From Actinoplanes sp. DH11 (GTDB taxonomy: Bacteria; Actinomycetota; Actinomycetes; Mycobacteriales; Micromonosporaceae): a stretch of 64,000 bases of DNA. Position 1 is the first letter of the stretch. Every line of letters starts with the position of its first letter. Positions 1 through 9,461 of this stretch are shown here, piece by piece. The notes beneath the pieces were generated by a model. It saw only the letters and a list, made by a program, of their open reading frames with translations. It ran no database searches and was not told the origin of the DNA. The stretch spans positions 62,001-126,000 of the forward strand of contig NZ_JAHWGU010000005.1 of NCBI RefSeq assembly GCF_020873875.1, read 5' to 3'. A program made the position numbers and the translations under genes.

Positions 1-2029
1 GGCCGTCACGGTGGACTACACCAGCGCTGACGGCGCCGGCCCGGATGTCGAGGCCGCCGACGCCAAGGGGCACGAGGCCACCGCCGGCGCCGACTACACG
101 GCCGTCGACGCGACCGTCACCTTCCCCGCCACGTCCGACGACACGGTAGGCCCGACAAGTGTCAACCGCCAGCAGGCGATCGCGGTGCGGACCACGAACG
201 ACTCGATCGACGAGGTCGACCCGGAGTACCTGAAGATCCTGCTGGAGAAGCCCAACATCGCGGTGCTGGGCGACGACGCGGTCGGCACCGGCCGGATCTA
301 CGACAACGACGCCATGCCCACGGTCACCCTGCTGCCGGCCACTCGGAAGATCGCCGAGGGCAACACCGGACGGATCCGGCAGACCTTCACGCTCAAGCTG
401 GACCGGGCATCCGGTCAGAAGGTTCTCGTCGACTGGGAGGCGGCAGCCGCCACCCCGGGTCCGGGTAAGGCCACGGCCGGCAGCGACTTCATCGCCCGGA
501 CCGGCACGGTTGTCTTCGCGGCGGGCGAGACGCAGAAGACCTTCGACGTGGAGATCGTCGGCGACACCCTGAACGAGGGCGACGAGACCTACCAGGCCAC
601 CATCACCACCACCACCGCGACGGTGGGCGGCGGGATGACCTCCGGCACGCCGGTGGACGTCACGATCACCGATGACGACGCCCTGCCCACGTTCACCGTC
701 GGCTCGGTGGCGATGAAGGAGGGCAACGAGGGCACGGTGGTCACCCTGCCCGTCAAGCTGTCGAACCCGGCCAGCACCAACCTGACCTTCACGGTCGGCG
801 TGACCGGTAGCGCCAAGGACGAGAACGTCACGACGGTCGGTGGAAGCGACTACCTGACACCGGCATCGGTCGTCATCCCGGCCGGTCAGACCACCGGCTA
901 CGCCTTCTTCCTGGTCAACGGCGACGAGGTCTACGAGGCCGACGAGCAGATGGCCGTTGCGGTCACCCCGCCGGGCTCCGGCGTCACCCAGGGTGCCAAG
1001 ACCGGCAACGTCACGCTCCAGAACGACGACGCGGCTCCGTCGCTGGAGATCGTCAACGCGACGGGCGAAGAGGGCGACACGGTCGCCGTCACCGGCGTCA
1101 CCAGGGGCGTCGCGCAGGCCGACGTCGCCTTCAACGTCACGTTCCAGGGCGGGTCGGTGAACGGCAGCACGGCGGCCGGGGCGACCGACTTCGTGGACCC
1201 GGGCGTTCAGCCCGTGACGATTCTCGCGGGCAGCCCGTCCGGGACGACCCTCGACGTGGGTGATGTCGAGCTGACCGACGACGAGGCCAAGGAGTCGGCC
1301 GAGACGATCGTCGTCTCCGGCACCGGCTTCGGTGGCGCCGGCACGGTGACGCCCGGCACGGTGACGATCGCCGCCAACGACGGTGAGACGCCGACGACCC
1401 CGACCGACCCGACCGATCCGACGGACCCGACAGACCCGACAGACCCGACAGACCCGACGGACCCGACCGATCCGACGGACCCGGAGCCCGCGAAGCCGAG
1501 CATCTCGACCACGGCCGCGACGCTTACCGGTGGCAACACCGCGACGATCGCCGGCAAGGCGGCTCCGAACACGGTTGTCGAGCTCTACGGCATGGCGATG
1601 GGCGGCAACGGCGAGTGGGAGCGGCTGCGGGCCACCACGAGTGCCGCGAACGGGAACTACTCGCTCGCGCGCTGGATCGGCCAGGGCTACCAGTTCCGGG
1701 TCAAGGCCGGCGACCTGTGGTCGGACACGATCACGGTGCGGGTCAAGCAGAACCCGGCGTTCACGGCCACCTCGCCGAGCCGCGGCACCATGACGGTCGC
1801 CGTCACCGGCAACCCGAAGGGCGCCGGCCAGGACGTCATGGTCCAGAGCTGGGTCAGCGGTGCCTGGAAGACCGTCTACAAGGGCAAGACCGGCGCCAAC
1901 GGCAGCTACACGCACAGCGTGAAGATCGCCAGCGGTAAGTCGCTGACGCTGCGGGCGTTCGTCGCGGGCAACACCGCCACGGGCATCCTGCCGAACTACA
2001 CGACCTCTCGCAAGGTCACCATCAAGTAA
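1..2029 (+). CDS. Calx-beta domain surface/secreted protein (5' partial)
   Basis: The frame is open from base 2, so the start and any signal peptide lie upstream of the window. About 460 residues form three to four Calx-beta-like repeats, seen as recurring motifs such as ITDDDALPTF, GTGRIYDNDAMP and VTLQNDDAAPS, each followed by acidic beta-sandwich sequence. Calx-beta domains bind Ca2+ and are common in adhesive or matrix-associated exoproteins. A Pro-Thr-Asp linker of about nine DPT units follows (about 1391-1488), then two C-terminal beta-sandwich modules of the kind that presents a domain at the surface (about residues 500-672). No LPXTG or C-terminal membrane anchor is visible, so secretion or non-covalent wall attachment is likely. 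The linker DNA is a near-perfect 6-9 bp repeat and probably varies in length between strains. Exact function is unknown. Confidence 0.85.
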   Translation, partial: AVTVDYTSADGAGPDVEAADAKGHEATAGADYTAVDATVTFPATSDDTVGPTSVNRQQAIAVRTTNDSIDEVDPEYLKILLEKPNIAVLGDDAVGTGRIYDNDAMPTVTLLPATRKIAEGNTGRIRQTFTLKLDRASGQKVLVDWEAAAATPGPGKATAGSDFIARTGTVVFAAGETQKTFDVEIVGDTLNEGDETYQATITTTTATVGGGMTSGTPVDVTITDDDALPTFTVGSVAMKEGNEGTVVTLPVKLSNPASTNLTFTVGVTGSAKDENVTTVGGSDYLTPASVVIPAGQTTGYAFFLVNGDEVYEADEQMAVAVTPPGSGVTQGAKTGNVTLQNDDAAPSLEIVNATGEEGDTVAVTGVTRGVAQADVAFNVTFQGGSVNGSTAAGATDFVDPGVQPVTILAGSPSGTTLDVGDVELTDDEAKESAETIVVSGTGFGGAGTVTPGTVTIAANDGETPTTPTDPTDPTDPTDPTDPTDPTDPTDPTDPEPAKPSISTTAATLTGGNTATIAGKAAPNTVVELYGMAMGGNGEWERLRATTSAANGNYSLARWIGQGYQFRVKAGDLWSDTITVRVKQNPAFTATSPSRGTMTVAVTGNPKGAGQDVMVQSWVSGAWKTVYKGKTGANGSYTHSVKIASGKSLTLRAFVAGNTATGILPNYTTSRKVTIK

Positions 2030-2045
2030 GCAGCAGCGAGCACGA

Positions 2046-2075
2046 AGCGGGGGCGGCCATCCGGCCGCCCCCGCT
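2046..2075 (+). terminator. Rho-independent-type hairpin after the Calx-beta gene
   Basis: A perfect 13-bp GC-rich stem (arms 2046-2058 and 2063-2075) encloses a 4-nt loop, 17 nt after the stop codon. There is no U-tract, which is usual for high-GC actinomycete terminators. It sits between convergent genes and may act in both directions. Confidence 0.75.
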
Positions 2076-2187
2076 CTGTCGTTCCGGGCCTGTCGTTCCG
2101 GGCCTGTCGTTCCGGGCCTGTCGTTCCCGGCTTATCGTTCCCGGCCGGTCTTTCCTGGCTCGTCTTTCCTGGCTCGCCTTTCCTGGT
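2076..2187. repeat. 14-bp tandem repeat, 8 units
   Basis: Eight head-to-tail 14-bp units of consensus CTGTCGTTCCGGGC. The first three are identical and the last ones drift (TTATCGTTCCCGGC, TCGTCTTTCCTGGC). The array fills the whole gap from the terminator hairpin to the stop codon of the ABC exporter gene. No coding or RNA role is evident. Confidence 0.9.
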
Positions 2188-4148
2188 CAGTCCATTTCGA
2201 CGGCGGCCTGGGCGAACTGGGCCGAGTAGAGCCGGGCGTACGCGCCGTTCGCCGCGAGCAATTCGTCGTGGCTGCCCTGTTCGACGATGCTGCCGTTCTC
2301 CATCACCAGGATCACGTCGGCGTCCCGGATCGTGGAGAGCCGGTGCGCGATCACGAAGCTGGTCCGGCCGGTGCGGAGCGTGCTCATGGCCCGCTGGATG
2401 AGCACCTCGGTACGCGTGTCCACCGAGCTGGTGGCCTCGTCGAGGATCAGGATGCTCGGTTCGGCCAGGAACGCCCGGGCGATCGTGATCAGCTGTTTCT
2501 GGCCGGCGCTGACGTTCGAGCCCTCCTCGTCGATGGTGGTCTCGTAGCCGTCGGGGAGCGTCCGGACGAAGCCGTCGACGTGGGCCGCCTCCGCCGCCCG
2601 TACGATCGCCGCCGTGTCGTGCTCGTCCGCGCCGTAGGCGAGGTTCTCCGCGATCGTCCCGCCGAACAGCCAGGTGTCCTGCAGGACCATCCCGATCTGT
2701 TCGCGCAGCTGCTCCCGCGGCATGGTGGCGATGTCCACCCCGTCGAGGGTGATCCGCCCGCCGGTCACGTCGTAGAACCGCATCAGCAGGTTGACGAGCG
2801 TCGTCTTGCCGGCGCCGGTGGGCCCGACGATCGCGACGGTCTGGCCGGGTTCCACGGTGAGCGACAGGTTCTCGATCAGCGGCTTGTCGGGCAGGTAACG
2901 GAACGACACGTTCTCGAACGTGATCCGGCCTTCGACGTGCGGCATGTCGACCGGCGCCGGGTCGGGGCTCTGCTCGGGCGCGTCGAGCAGGGCGAACACC
3001 CGCTCGGCCGAGGCCACGCCGGACTGCACCAGGTTGGCCATGCTGGCGACCTGGGTGAGCGGCTGGCTGAACTGCCGGGAGTACTGGATGAACGCCTGCA
3101 CCTCGCCGAGCGACAGGGTGCCGGAGGCCACTCGCAGGCCACCGACGACCGCGACCAGCACGTAGTTGATGTTGGAGATGAACATCATGGCGGGCTGGAT
3201 CAGGCCGGAGATGAACTGGGCGCGGAAGCTGGAGGCGTACAGCCTGTCGTTGTGCCCGCGGAAGGTCTCCGCGGCCTCGTGCTGCCGCCCGAAGACCTTG
3301 ACAAGCGTGTGCCCGGTGAACATCTCCTCGATGTGGCCGTTGAGCTGGCCGGTGGTCTTCCACTGCGCGACGAACTGCGGCTGCGACCGCTTCCCGATCG
3401 CGGTGGTCAGCCAGATCGACACGGGCACCGTGACCAGCGCGATGAGGGCCAGCAGCGGGGAGATCCAGAACATCACGCCGAGTACGCCGACGATCATCAG
3501 CAGCGACGTGACGAGCTGCGCGAACGTCTGCTGCAGGGTCTGCGCGATGTTGTCGGTGTCGTTGGTGGCGCGGCTCAGCACCTCGCCGCGCGCCTGCTGG
3601 TCGAAGTAGGAGAGCGGCAGCCGGGACAGCTTCGCCTCGACCTGGTTGCGCAGGTCGAGGACGGCCTGCTGCACGACCCGTGCGGTGAGCCGGCCCTGCA
3701 GGACGCCGAACACCCAGGCGAACACGTAGATCAGCGCCACCCAGGCCAGAACCTGCCCCAGCCGGGTGAAGTCGATGCCCGCGCCGGGCACGGCGCCGGA
3801 ACCGGCGAGCACGTCGGCGAGACCGTTGTCGCCGCGGGCGCGCAGCCCGGCGATCGCCTCCTCCTTGGTGACCCCGCCCGGCAGCATCCGGCCGATCACG
3901 CCGTCGAAGATGACGTCGGTGGCGTGCCCGAGGAGGTAGGGACCGGCCACCGAGAGCGTCACGCTGGCGACGCCGAAGGCCAGCACCGCGCCGACCAGGG
4001 CCCGCTGCGGCTTGAGCAGCCCGAGCAGCCGTTTCGTGGAGCCCTTGAAGTCCTGCAGTTTCTCCGGCGGACCGGCCGCCATCATCATCCGGGCGGCCGG
4101 CGGGCCACCCGCGGGCCGCGGTTGCGGCCGGTCGGTCTGCGCGGTCAT
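2187..4148 (-). CDS. ABC exporter half-transporter, catalytic subunit of a heterodimer
   Basis: A 653-residue fused permease/ATPase of the ABCB (MsbA/MDR) type. An N-terminal Pro-rich cytosolic stretch precedes a six-helix transmembrane domain (about residues 45-360) and a nucleotide-binding domain (about 400-640). The ATPase has Walker A GPTGAGKTT, signature NVSAGQKQ, and Walker B ILILDEATSSVD with the catalytic Glu present. Its ATG overlaps the TGA of the upstream transporter gene (ATGA), so the two subunits are translationally coupled and should pair. The partner has a degenerate ATP site, as in the LmrCD and TM287/288 families, which makes this the hydrolysis-competent half. Substrate is unknown; a drug, lipid or peptide is possible. 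Regulation is probably through the TetR gene at the head of the operon. Confidence 0.9.
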   Translation of the reverse strand: MTAQTDRPQPRPAGGPPAARMMMAAGPPEKLQDFKGSTKRLLGLLKPQRALVGAVLAFGVASVTLSVAGPYLLGHATDVIFDGVIGRMLPGGVTKEEAIAGLRARGDNGLADVLAGSGAVPGAGIDFTRLGQVLAWVALIYVFAWVFGVLQGRLTARVVQQAVLDLRNQVEAKLSRLPLSYFDQQARGEVLSRATNDTDNIAQTLQQTFAQLVTSLLMIVGVLGVMFWISPLLALIALVTVPVSIWLTTAIGKRSQPQFVAQWKTTGQLNGHIEEMFTGHTLVKVFGRQHEAAETFRGHNDRLYASSFRAQFISGLIQPAMMFISNINYVLVAVVGGLRVASGTLSLGEVQAFIQYSRQFSQPLTQVASMANLVQSGVASAERVFALLDAPEQSPDPAPVDMPHVEGRITFENVSFRYLPDKPLIENLSLTVEPGQTVAIVGPTGAGKTTLVNLLMRFYDVTGGRITLDGVDIATMPREQLREQIGMVLQDTWLFGGTIAENLAYGADEHDTAAIVRAAEAAHVDGFVRTLPDGYETTIDEEGSNVSAGQKQLITIARAFLAEPSILILDEATSSVDTRTEVLIQRAMSTLRTGRTSFVIAHRLSTIRDADVILVMENGSIVEQGSHDELLAANGAYARLYSAQFAQAAVEMD

Positions 4149-5893
4149 GCCGCGGCCTCCTGCTCGGTCAGCTGCGAGAGGACGATCTCGCGGTACGTCG
4201 GGTTGCTCTCCATCAGCTCGTCGTGCGTGCCGGTGCCGACCACCTTGCCGTCGTCCAGCACGATGATCCGATCGGCGTCGCGGATCGTGCTGACCCGCTG
4301 CGCCACGATCACCACGGTCGCGGCGGTGGCGGCGCCGGTCAGGTGCTCGGTCAGCGCCGAGCGCAGCGCCGCGTCGGTGGCGTAGTCCAGGGCCGAGAAC
4401 GAGTCGTCGAAGAGGTAGATCTCGGGCCGGTGCACCAGGGTCCGGGCGATCGCCAGCCGCTGCCGCTGACCGCCGGAGACGTTGGTGCCGCCCTGCGCGA
4501 TCGGCGCCTCGAGCTGCCCCTCCATCCGCTCGACGAAGTCCTTGGCCTGGGCGATCTCCAGGGCTTCCCAGAGCTCGGCGTCGGAGGCGTCCGGGTTGCC
4601 GTACCGCAGGTTGGAAGCCACCGTGCCGGTGAACAGGTAGGGCCGCTGCGGCACCAGACCGACCGTGCGGGAGAGCAGGCCCGGATCCAGGTCGCGGACG
4701 TCGACGCCGTCGACCAGGACGGTGCCGCTCGTCGCGTCGAAGAGCCGGGGAACCAGGTTGAGCAGGGTCGTCTTGCCGCTGCCGGTACTGCCGATGATCG
4801 CCGTGACCTCACCGGGACGGGCGCTCAGGCGTACCCCGGAGAGCACCGCCGCCTCGGCGCCCGGATAGCGGAAGTCGACGTCGCGCAGCTCGAGTTCGCC
4901 GTGCCGGGCAAGCGTGGTGACCGGCGCCGCGGGCGGCGTCACGCTGGAGTCGGTGTCCACCACCTCCTTGATCCGCTCCGCGCACACCTCGGCACGCGGG
5001 ATCATCATGAACATGAAGGTCGCCATCATGATCGACATGAGGATCTGCATGAGGTAGCTGACGAACGCGGTGAGCGAGCCGACCATCATGCCGCCCGAGT
5101 CGATCCGCTGCCCGCCGAACCAGAGCACCGCGACGCTGGAGATGTTCACGATCAGCATCACGGTCGGGAACATCAGCGCCATGATCCGGCCGACCCGCAG
5201 GGAGACGTCGGTCAGGTCGTCGTTGGCCACCCCGTACCGCTGCTGCTCCTGATCGTCGCGCACGAAGGCGCGGATCACCCGGATGCCGGTGATCTGCTCG
5301 CGCATCACCTGGTTGACCCGGTCCAGCCGGACCTGCATGAGCCGGAACAGCGGCCGCATCCGGGAGATGATCAAGCCGACCACGCCGATCAGGATCGGCA
5401 CGATGACCAGCAGCAGCGACGACAGCGGGACGTCCTCGCGCAACGCCAGGACGATGCCGCCGACACACATGATCGGCGCCGACACCATGAGCGTGAACGT
5501 GAGCAGCACCAGCATCTGGATCTGCTGGACGTCGTTGGTGGTCCGGGTGATCAGCGAGGGGGCGCCGAACTGGCCCACCTCACGCGCGGAGAAGGTCTGC
5601 ACCCGGTCGAAGATCGAGGCGCGCAGGTCGCGGCCCACAGCCATCGCGGTACGGGCACCGAAGTACACCGCCACCGCCTGTGCCGCGATCTGCAGCACGG
5701 TGATGCCGAGCATGCCGGCGCCGAGCCGCATGACGTAGCCGGTGTCGCCCTTGACCACACCGTTGTCGATGATGTCGGCGTTGAGGGCCGGCAGGTAGAG
5801 CGTCGCCAGCGTCTGCAGGAACTGGAAGAACACCACGAGGGCGATCGCAGTTCGATACGGACGCAGGTGGACGCGAAGTAACTTGATCAGCAC
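4145..5893 (-). CDS. ABC exporter half-transporter with a degenerate Walker B site
   Basis: A 582-residue permease/ATPase with transmembrane helices in about residues 15-300 and an ATPase domain at about 335-575. Walker A is GSTGSGKTTLL and the signature NVSGGQRQR is canonical. Walker B reads IYLFDDSFSALD, with Asp where catalytic Glu is expected, which marks the non-hydrolytic site of asymmetric heterodimeric exporters. The GTG start at 5893 lies inside the end of the TetR gene (GTG at 5893-5891, TetR TGA at 5889-5887). Regulator and both transporter halves therefore form one coupled operon. Together with the 653-residue partner it should make one exporter. Substrate cannot be told from sequence. 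Confidence 0.9.
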   Translation of the reverse strand: MLIKLLRVHLRPYRTAIALVVFFQFLQTLATLYLPALNADIIDNGVVKGDTGYVMRLGAGMLGITVLQIAAQAVAVYFGARTAMAVGRDLRASIFDRVQTFSAREVGQFGAPSLITRTTNDVQQIQMLVLLTFTLMVSAPIMCVGGIVLALREDVPLSSLLLVIVPILIGVVGLIISRMRPLFRLMQVRLDRVNQVMREQITGIRVIRAFVRDDQEQQRYGVANDDLTDVSLRVGRIMALMFPTVMLIVNISSVAVLWFGGQRIDSGGMMVGSLTAFVSYLMQILMSIMMATFMFMMIPRAEVCAERIKEVVDTDSSVTPPAAPVTTLARHGELELRDVDFRYPGAEAAVLSGVRLSARPGEVTAIIGSTGSGKTTLLNLVPRLFDATSGTVLVDGVDVRDLDPGLLSRTVGLVPQRPYLFTGTVASNLRYGNPDASDAELWEALEIAQAKDFVERMEGQLEAPIAQGGTNVSGGQRQRLAIARTLVHRPEIYLFDDSFSALDYATDAALRSALTEHLTGAATAATVVIVAQRVSTIRDADRIIVLDDGKVVGTGTHDELMESNPTYREIVLSQLTEQEAAA

Positions 5894-6555
5894 GTCGCCT
5901 GTTCCCCCCGCTTGTCGTCTCTGATCTTGTCGGTCCGGATGTCGTCGGTCCGGATGTCGTCGTCTCTGATCAGAATTCCGTCCAGCAGCAGCGACGCCAG
6001 ATCGCTGCCGTGGAATTCGTCCGGCTCCCCGAACGGGCCGAACGCGTTCGCGCCGCAGTGCAGCAGGAGCAGCCGTCCCGCCCGGTCGGGCGGGATCCGC
6101 AGGTGCTCGGCATCCGGCTCGAACACCTCGACGACCGCCCGGTGCATGCGGTGGCGCGAGTCCGCGATGCGCCGCTGCGCCTGCTCGTCCGGCGCGGTCT
6201 CGAAGAAGAGCCTGCGCGCCGCGTGCATCAGGTGGGCGCTCTCGGAGAATCGGGCGTGCACGATCTCGGCGGCCTCGGCCACCCGGTCCCGGAGCTCGGC
6301 GGTGCGGTCGATCGCGGCCAGCGCGTCGAGCGTCGGCTGCGGGTCCAGCGCCTTGACCAGGGAGCAGACCACGAGCTGGCTCTTGCTCTCGAAGACGCCG
6401 AAGATGGTGCCCTCGGCGATGCCGGCGGCGTGCGCGATCTGCCGGGTGCTCACATCCGTGCCGTGCGTGTGCAGCAGCGGGATGGTCGCCGCGATCAGGG
6501 CCTCCCGCCGCTCCTCCGGTGCCAGGGCGGGTACCCGCCTGCGCCTGTTCTCCAT
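5887..6555 (-). CDS. TetR-family transcriptional regulator of the exporter operon
   Basis: A 222-residue protein with an N-terminal helix-turn-helix of TetR type: a helix starting EERREALIAA, then STRQIAHAAGIAEGTIFGVF at about residues 35-54. The C-terminal ligand-binding region is helical. I start at the ATG at 6555 because it is the normal TetR length and leaves the palindromic operator just upstream; a longer frame would read through that operator. The C-terminal tail (about the last 30 residues, IRTDD/IRTDK/IRDDK) is encoded by short tandem repeats and looks like a recent expansion. It leads the exporter operon and overlaps its first transporter gene, so it most likely represses its own operon in response to an exported compound. 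Confidence 0.88.
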   Translation of the reverse strand: MENRRRRVPALAPEERREALIAATIPLLHTHGTDVSTRQIAHAAGIAEGTIFGVFESKSQLVVCSLVKALDPQPTLDALAAIDRTAELRDRVAEAAEIVHARFSESAHLMHAARRLFFETAPDEQAQRRIADSRHRMHRAVVEVFEPDAEHLRIPPDRAGRLLLLHCGANAFGPFGEPDEFHGSDLASLLLDGILIRDDDIRTDDIRTDKIRDDKRGEQATC

Positions 6556-6568
6556 TCCGGCCACTCTA

Positions 6569-6588
6569 ATGAGCGAGCACTCACTCAT
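6569..6588. promoter_or_regulatory. Palindromic TetR-type operator
   Basis: A 20-bp inverted repeat, ATGAGCGAGC followed by ACTCACTCAT, with 10-bp half-sites that differ at two positions. It lies 14 bp upstream of the TetR ATG and 65 bp upstream of the divergent LtaS-like gene. TGAGTGAG-type half-sites are typical for TetR regulators that autoregulate a divergent promoter. Direct binding is inferred from position. Confidence 0.75.
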
Positions 6589-6653
6589 CCACTGAGTTTT
6601 GCGGGCGGTGGGTCGGTCGAACCGGATCAGGCGAAGGGGCGTATGAACAGAAC

Positions 6654-8324
6654 GTGAGCAACACAAAGCCGTACCGCCGCTTCATCAGGCACGTCACCAC
6701 CGGGTTCGCCGCCGTTCTGATCTTTCTGGCGCTGATCGTGCCGGATCAGATCTTCCGGTTGCCGCCCGGAAACTCGGCTTTCACCGCTCTGCTGCGCGTC
6801 CCGATCGAGGCCCTGGTCGTCGGGGCGGTTCTGCTGCTCCTGCCGGTACGCGGCCGTCTCGGCCGGGCCCGGCAGCCGCTCGTCGCCGGTCTCGGCGTGC
6901 TGCTCGGCCTGCTCACCGTCGTGAAACTGGTGGACATCGGCTTCTTCGCGGTGCTGGCCCGCCGCTTCGACCCGGTCCTCGACTGGATCCTGCTGGACGA
7001 CGGCTTCAACTTCCTGGTCGACTCCATCGGCCGGCCCGCCGCGATCGCCTCCGCGGCCGGTGCCGTAATCCTCGCCGTCGCGCTCGTCGCCACGATGACC
7101 TGGGCGGTCCTGCGGTTGACCGGCGCCATGACCGCCCACCGCGCCTGGGCCTGGCGGGGCCTGGGCGCGGTGGGTGCCGCCTGGGTCGCCCTCGCGGCGC
7201 TCGGCGTCCAGCTGATCGGCGGCATCCCGGTCGCCTCGCACACGGCCGCCGAACTGGCCGCGCACACCGCGCTGGCGCTGCCGAACGACCTGCGCGACCG
7301 GAAACGGTTCGCCGCCGAGGTGCAGGTCGACGCGTTCCGCGACCGGCCCGGCGACCAGCTGCTCACCGCGCTGCGGGACAAGGACGTGGTGATCTCGTTC
7401 GTGGAGAGCTACGGCCGGGACGCGCTGGAGGACCCGCAGCTCAACGGCGCCGTGCTGGCGAGCCTCGCGACGAACGGCGACAAGCTCACCGAGGCCGGGT
7501 TCGCGGCACGCAGCGGCTACCTCACCTCGTCCACCGCGGGCGGGGGCAGCTGGCTGGCGCACGCCACGTTCCTGTCCGGGCTCTGGATTGACAACGAACA
7601 GCGGTACCGCAGCCTCGTCGCGACCGACCGGCTCACCCTGACCAGGGCGTTCAACAACGCCGGGCACCGGGCCGTCGGCGTGCAGCCGGGCATCACCTTC
7701 GCCTGGCCCGAAGGACAGTTCTACGGGTACGACCACATCTACGACTCACACACCCTGGGTTACCAGGGCCCGGCCTTCAGCTGGTCCACGATGCCCGACC
7801 AGTACGTGATGTCGGCGTTCCAGAAACTGGAGTACGCGAAGAAGAACCGGGAGCGGCTGCTCGCCGAGATCACGCTGACCTCCAGCCACACCCCGTGGGC
7901 CCCGGTGCCGAGCATGGTCGGCTGGGACGAGGTCGGCGACGGCAGCGTCTACGGCCCGATGGTCACCGGCGCCGAGTCGCCGCAGAACCTGTGGAAGCAG
8001 AACGACCGGGTCAAGCAGGAGTACGCCAAGTCGGTCGCCTACTCGCTGGACAGCCTGCTCGGGTACGTCCGCGAGTACGCCGATGACGACCTGGTGATGG
8101 TCTTCCTCGGCGACCACCAGCCGGCACCGGTCGTGGTCGGGCAGGACGCCACCCACGACGTGCCGATCACGATCGTCGCGAAGGACCCGAAGCTCTTCGA
8201 CCGGATCGCCTCGTGGGGCTGGACCGACGGCGTCAAGCCCGCGCCGGACGCCCCGGTCTGGCGGATGGACTCGTTCCGGGACAGGTTCCTGACCGCCTTC
8301 GGCCCGGACGGCGACCCACACTGA
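6654..8324 (+). CDS. LtaS/sulfatase-family membrane protein
   Basis: A 556-residue protein with about five N-terminal transmembrane segments (within residues 12-190) and an extracellular alkaline-phosphatase/sulfatase-fold domain (about 235-550). Metal-site motifs are visible: VISFVESYGRD for the first metal ligands, a GGGSWLAHATFLSG segment where the Thr nucleophile is expected, LTSSHTPW, and VFLGDHQPAP near the end. Relatives transfer phosphoglycerol or phosphoethanolamine to lipoteichoic acid or glycans, or hydrolyse sulfate or phosphate esters. The lipoteichoic acid synthase role is not established for actinomycetes, so I keep the family name only. The GTG at 6654 follows a GAAGGGG stretch. 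It is transcribed divergently from the TetR-exporter operon across a shared operator and may be co-regulated. Confidence 0.82.
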   Translation: MSNTKPYRRFIRHVTTGFAAVLIFLALIVPDQIFRLPPGNSAFTALLRVPIEALVVGAVLLLLPVRGRLGRARQPLVAGLGVLLGLLTVVKLVDIGFFAVLARRFDPVLDWILLDDGFNFLVDSIGRPAAIASAAGAVILAVALVATMTWAVLRLTGAMTAHRAWAWRGLGAVGAAWVALAALGVQLIGGIPVASHTAAELAAHTALALPNDLRDRKRFAAEVQVDAFRDRPGDQLLTALRDKDVVISFVESYGRDALEDPQLNGAVLASLATNGDKLTEAGFAARSGYLTSSTAGGGSWLAHATFLSGLWIDNEQRYRSLVATDRLTLTRAFNNAGHRAVGVQPGITFAWPEGQFYGYDHIYDSHTLGYQGPAFSWSTMPDQYVMSAFQKLEYAKKNRERLLAEITLTSSHTPWAPVPSMVGWDEVGDGSVYGPMVTGAESPQNLWKQNDRVKQEYAKSVAYSLDSLLGYVREYADDDLVMVFLGDHQPAPVVVGQDATHDVPITIVAKDPKLFDRIASWGWTDGVKPAPDAPVWRMDSFRDRFLTAFGPDGDPH

Positions 8325-8349
8325 TCCACTTGCGCTGGATCTCCGTACG

Positions 8350-8381
8350 CCGGCCGGTCACGACGCCCCGTGGCCGGCCGG
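8350..8381. terminator. Bidirectional hairpin between convergent genes
   Basis: Arms 8350-8361 and 8370-8381 pair over 12 bp with one G-U wobble around an 8-nt loop. It lies between the ends of the LtaS-like gene and the nitroreductase-like gene and probably serves both. Confidence 0.65.
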
Positions 8382-8396
8382 TCCCGTGTCGTGCCT

Positions 8397-9374
8397 TCAG
8401 TCGGCGATCTCGATGACCTGGCCGGCGGGCAGCCGCGGCGTGTGCGGCGGCGCCGAGTGCGTCGGGTCCAGGCTGCCGAGCCGCAGCGCCAGGAACGGGT
8501 GCCCGGTGCCGCCGAGCATCCGCCGCAGCGCCACCCGGGTGGACGGGATCTCCACCGGACCGCTGAGCGGCAGCAGGCTCACCGCCTGCTCGGCCGCGGC
8601 CAGCCACAACCGGCTCAACGCCTCGCCGGCGCGGAGCCAGTCGACCGCGTCGTCGCCGGTACCGTAGAGCACCGCGTACGTCGCCCCCCGGTCGTGCCCG
8701 TCGCCGGCCGCCAGCGTCCCCCGCACCTGGAAGTCGCGTTCCGCGACAGTGGTCAGCGGCAGCTCCTCGGGCAGCGCCGACGCCGGGATGCCGGTGCCCT
8801 CGGGCCGGTCACCGCCCACCCACTCCGCCGTCTCGGCACGCAGCCGGTCGTCGGTGTCCTGGGCCTTCTGTGCCTGATCGACGGCGGCGGCCAGTTCGAG
8901 GACCTGGTCCCGGCCGAGCACGTGCAGCCGCGCGCCGGCCTCCTCGGCGGCCTTGACCAGCGAACTCACCACATCGTCCGGAACCGCCTCGTCGCTCACC
9001 GTGCGCCGGTCGGTGCGCCGGACCTGCAACATCTGGAAGTGCCGGGTGGCGTCCGGGCTGATCGCCGCCCGGTCGGCGGGCCGGATCACCGCGATCGGGC
9101 CGTTCTCCGGCGACTCCGGACGGGTGATCTCGTAGCGCCAGCCCTCGGCGTCGAGCGCCACCTGCGCGTGGTGCAGAGCGGTGCCGCAGCTCAGCAGCAG
9201 CATCCGGCCCTCCGGGTCCTGCTCGGTGAGCTGGCGCTCGGCGACGCCGTACAACTCCAGCCGCCCGTCCCGCACCACCCAGCGCCACGGTTGAGTGTTG
9301 TGGATCGAGGGAGCGAACCGGGCGGCGTCCGCGGCCTGCACCAGGGCTTTCTTGACCTCTTCCGCGTTGCTCAT
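8397..9374 (-). CDS. Acg-type nitroreductase-fold protein
   Basis: A 325-residue protein of the Acg family (relatives of mycobacterial Rv2032), seen in the N-terminal RFAPSIHNTQPWRWVVRD segment (about residues 19-36). This matches the flavin-binding start of nitroreductases, here with two half-like repeats in one chain. The C-terminal part carries a GHPFLALRLG segment typical of the family. In mycobacteria Acg proteins are induced by hypoxia and NO and bind FMN without a known substrate; that is family knowledge, not shown here. The ATG at 9374 is the only good start. It is monocistronic, and no dormancy-type operator was recognised upstream. Confidence 0.82.
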   Translation of the reverse strand: MSNAEEVKKALVQAADAARFAPSIHNTQPWRWVVRDGRLELYGVAERQLTEQDPEGRMLLLSCGTALHHAQVALDAEGWRYEITRPESPENGPIAVIRPADRAAISPDATRHFQMLQVRRTDRRTVSDEAVPDDVVSSLVKAAEEAGARLHVLGRDQVLELAAAVDQAQKAQDTDDRLRAETAEWVGGDRPEGTGIPASALPEELPLTTVAERDFQVRGTLAAGDGHDRGATYAVLYGTGDDAVDWLRAGEALSRLWLAAAEQAVSLLPLSGPVEIPSTRVALRRMLGGTGHPFLALRLGSLDPTHSAPPHTPRLPAGQVIEIAD

Positions 9375-9461
9375 GGCTTCAGTATTCCCGTTTCGCGAGC
9401 CGTCAAGTACGGGCTTGTGGCCCTACCGGAAGACAACCGCCACAGGCTTTAGTCTGCCCGG

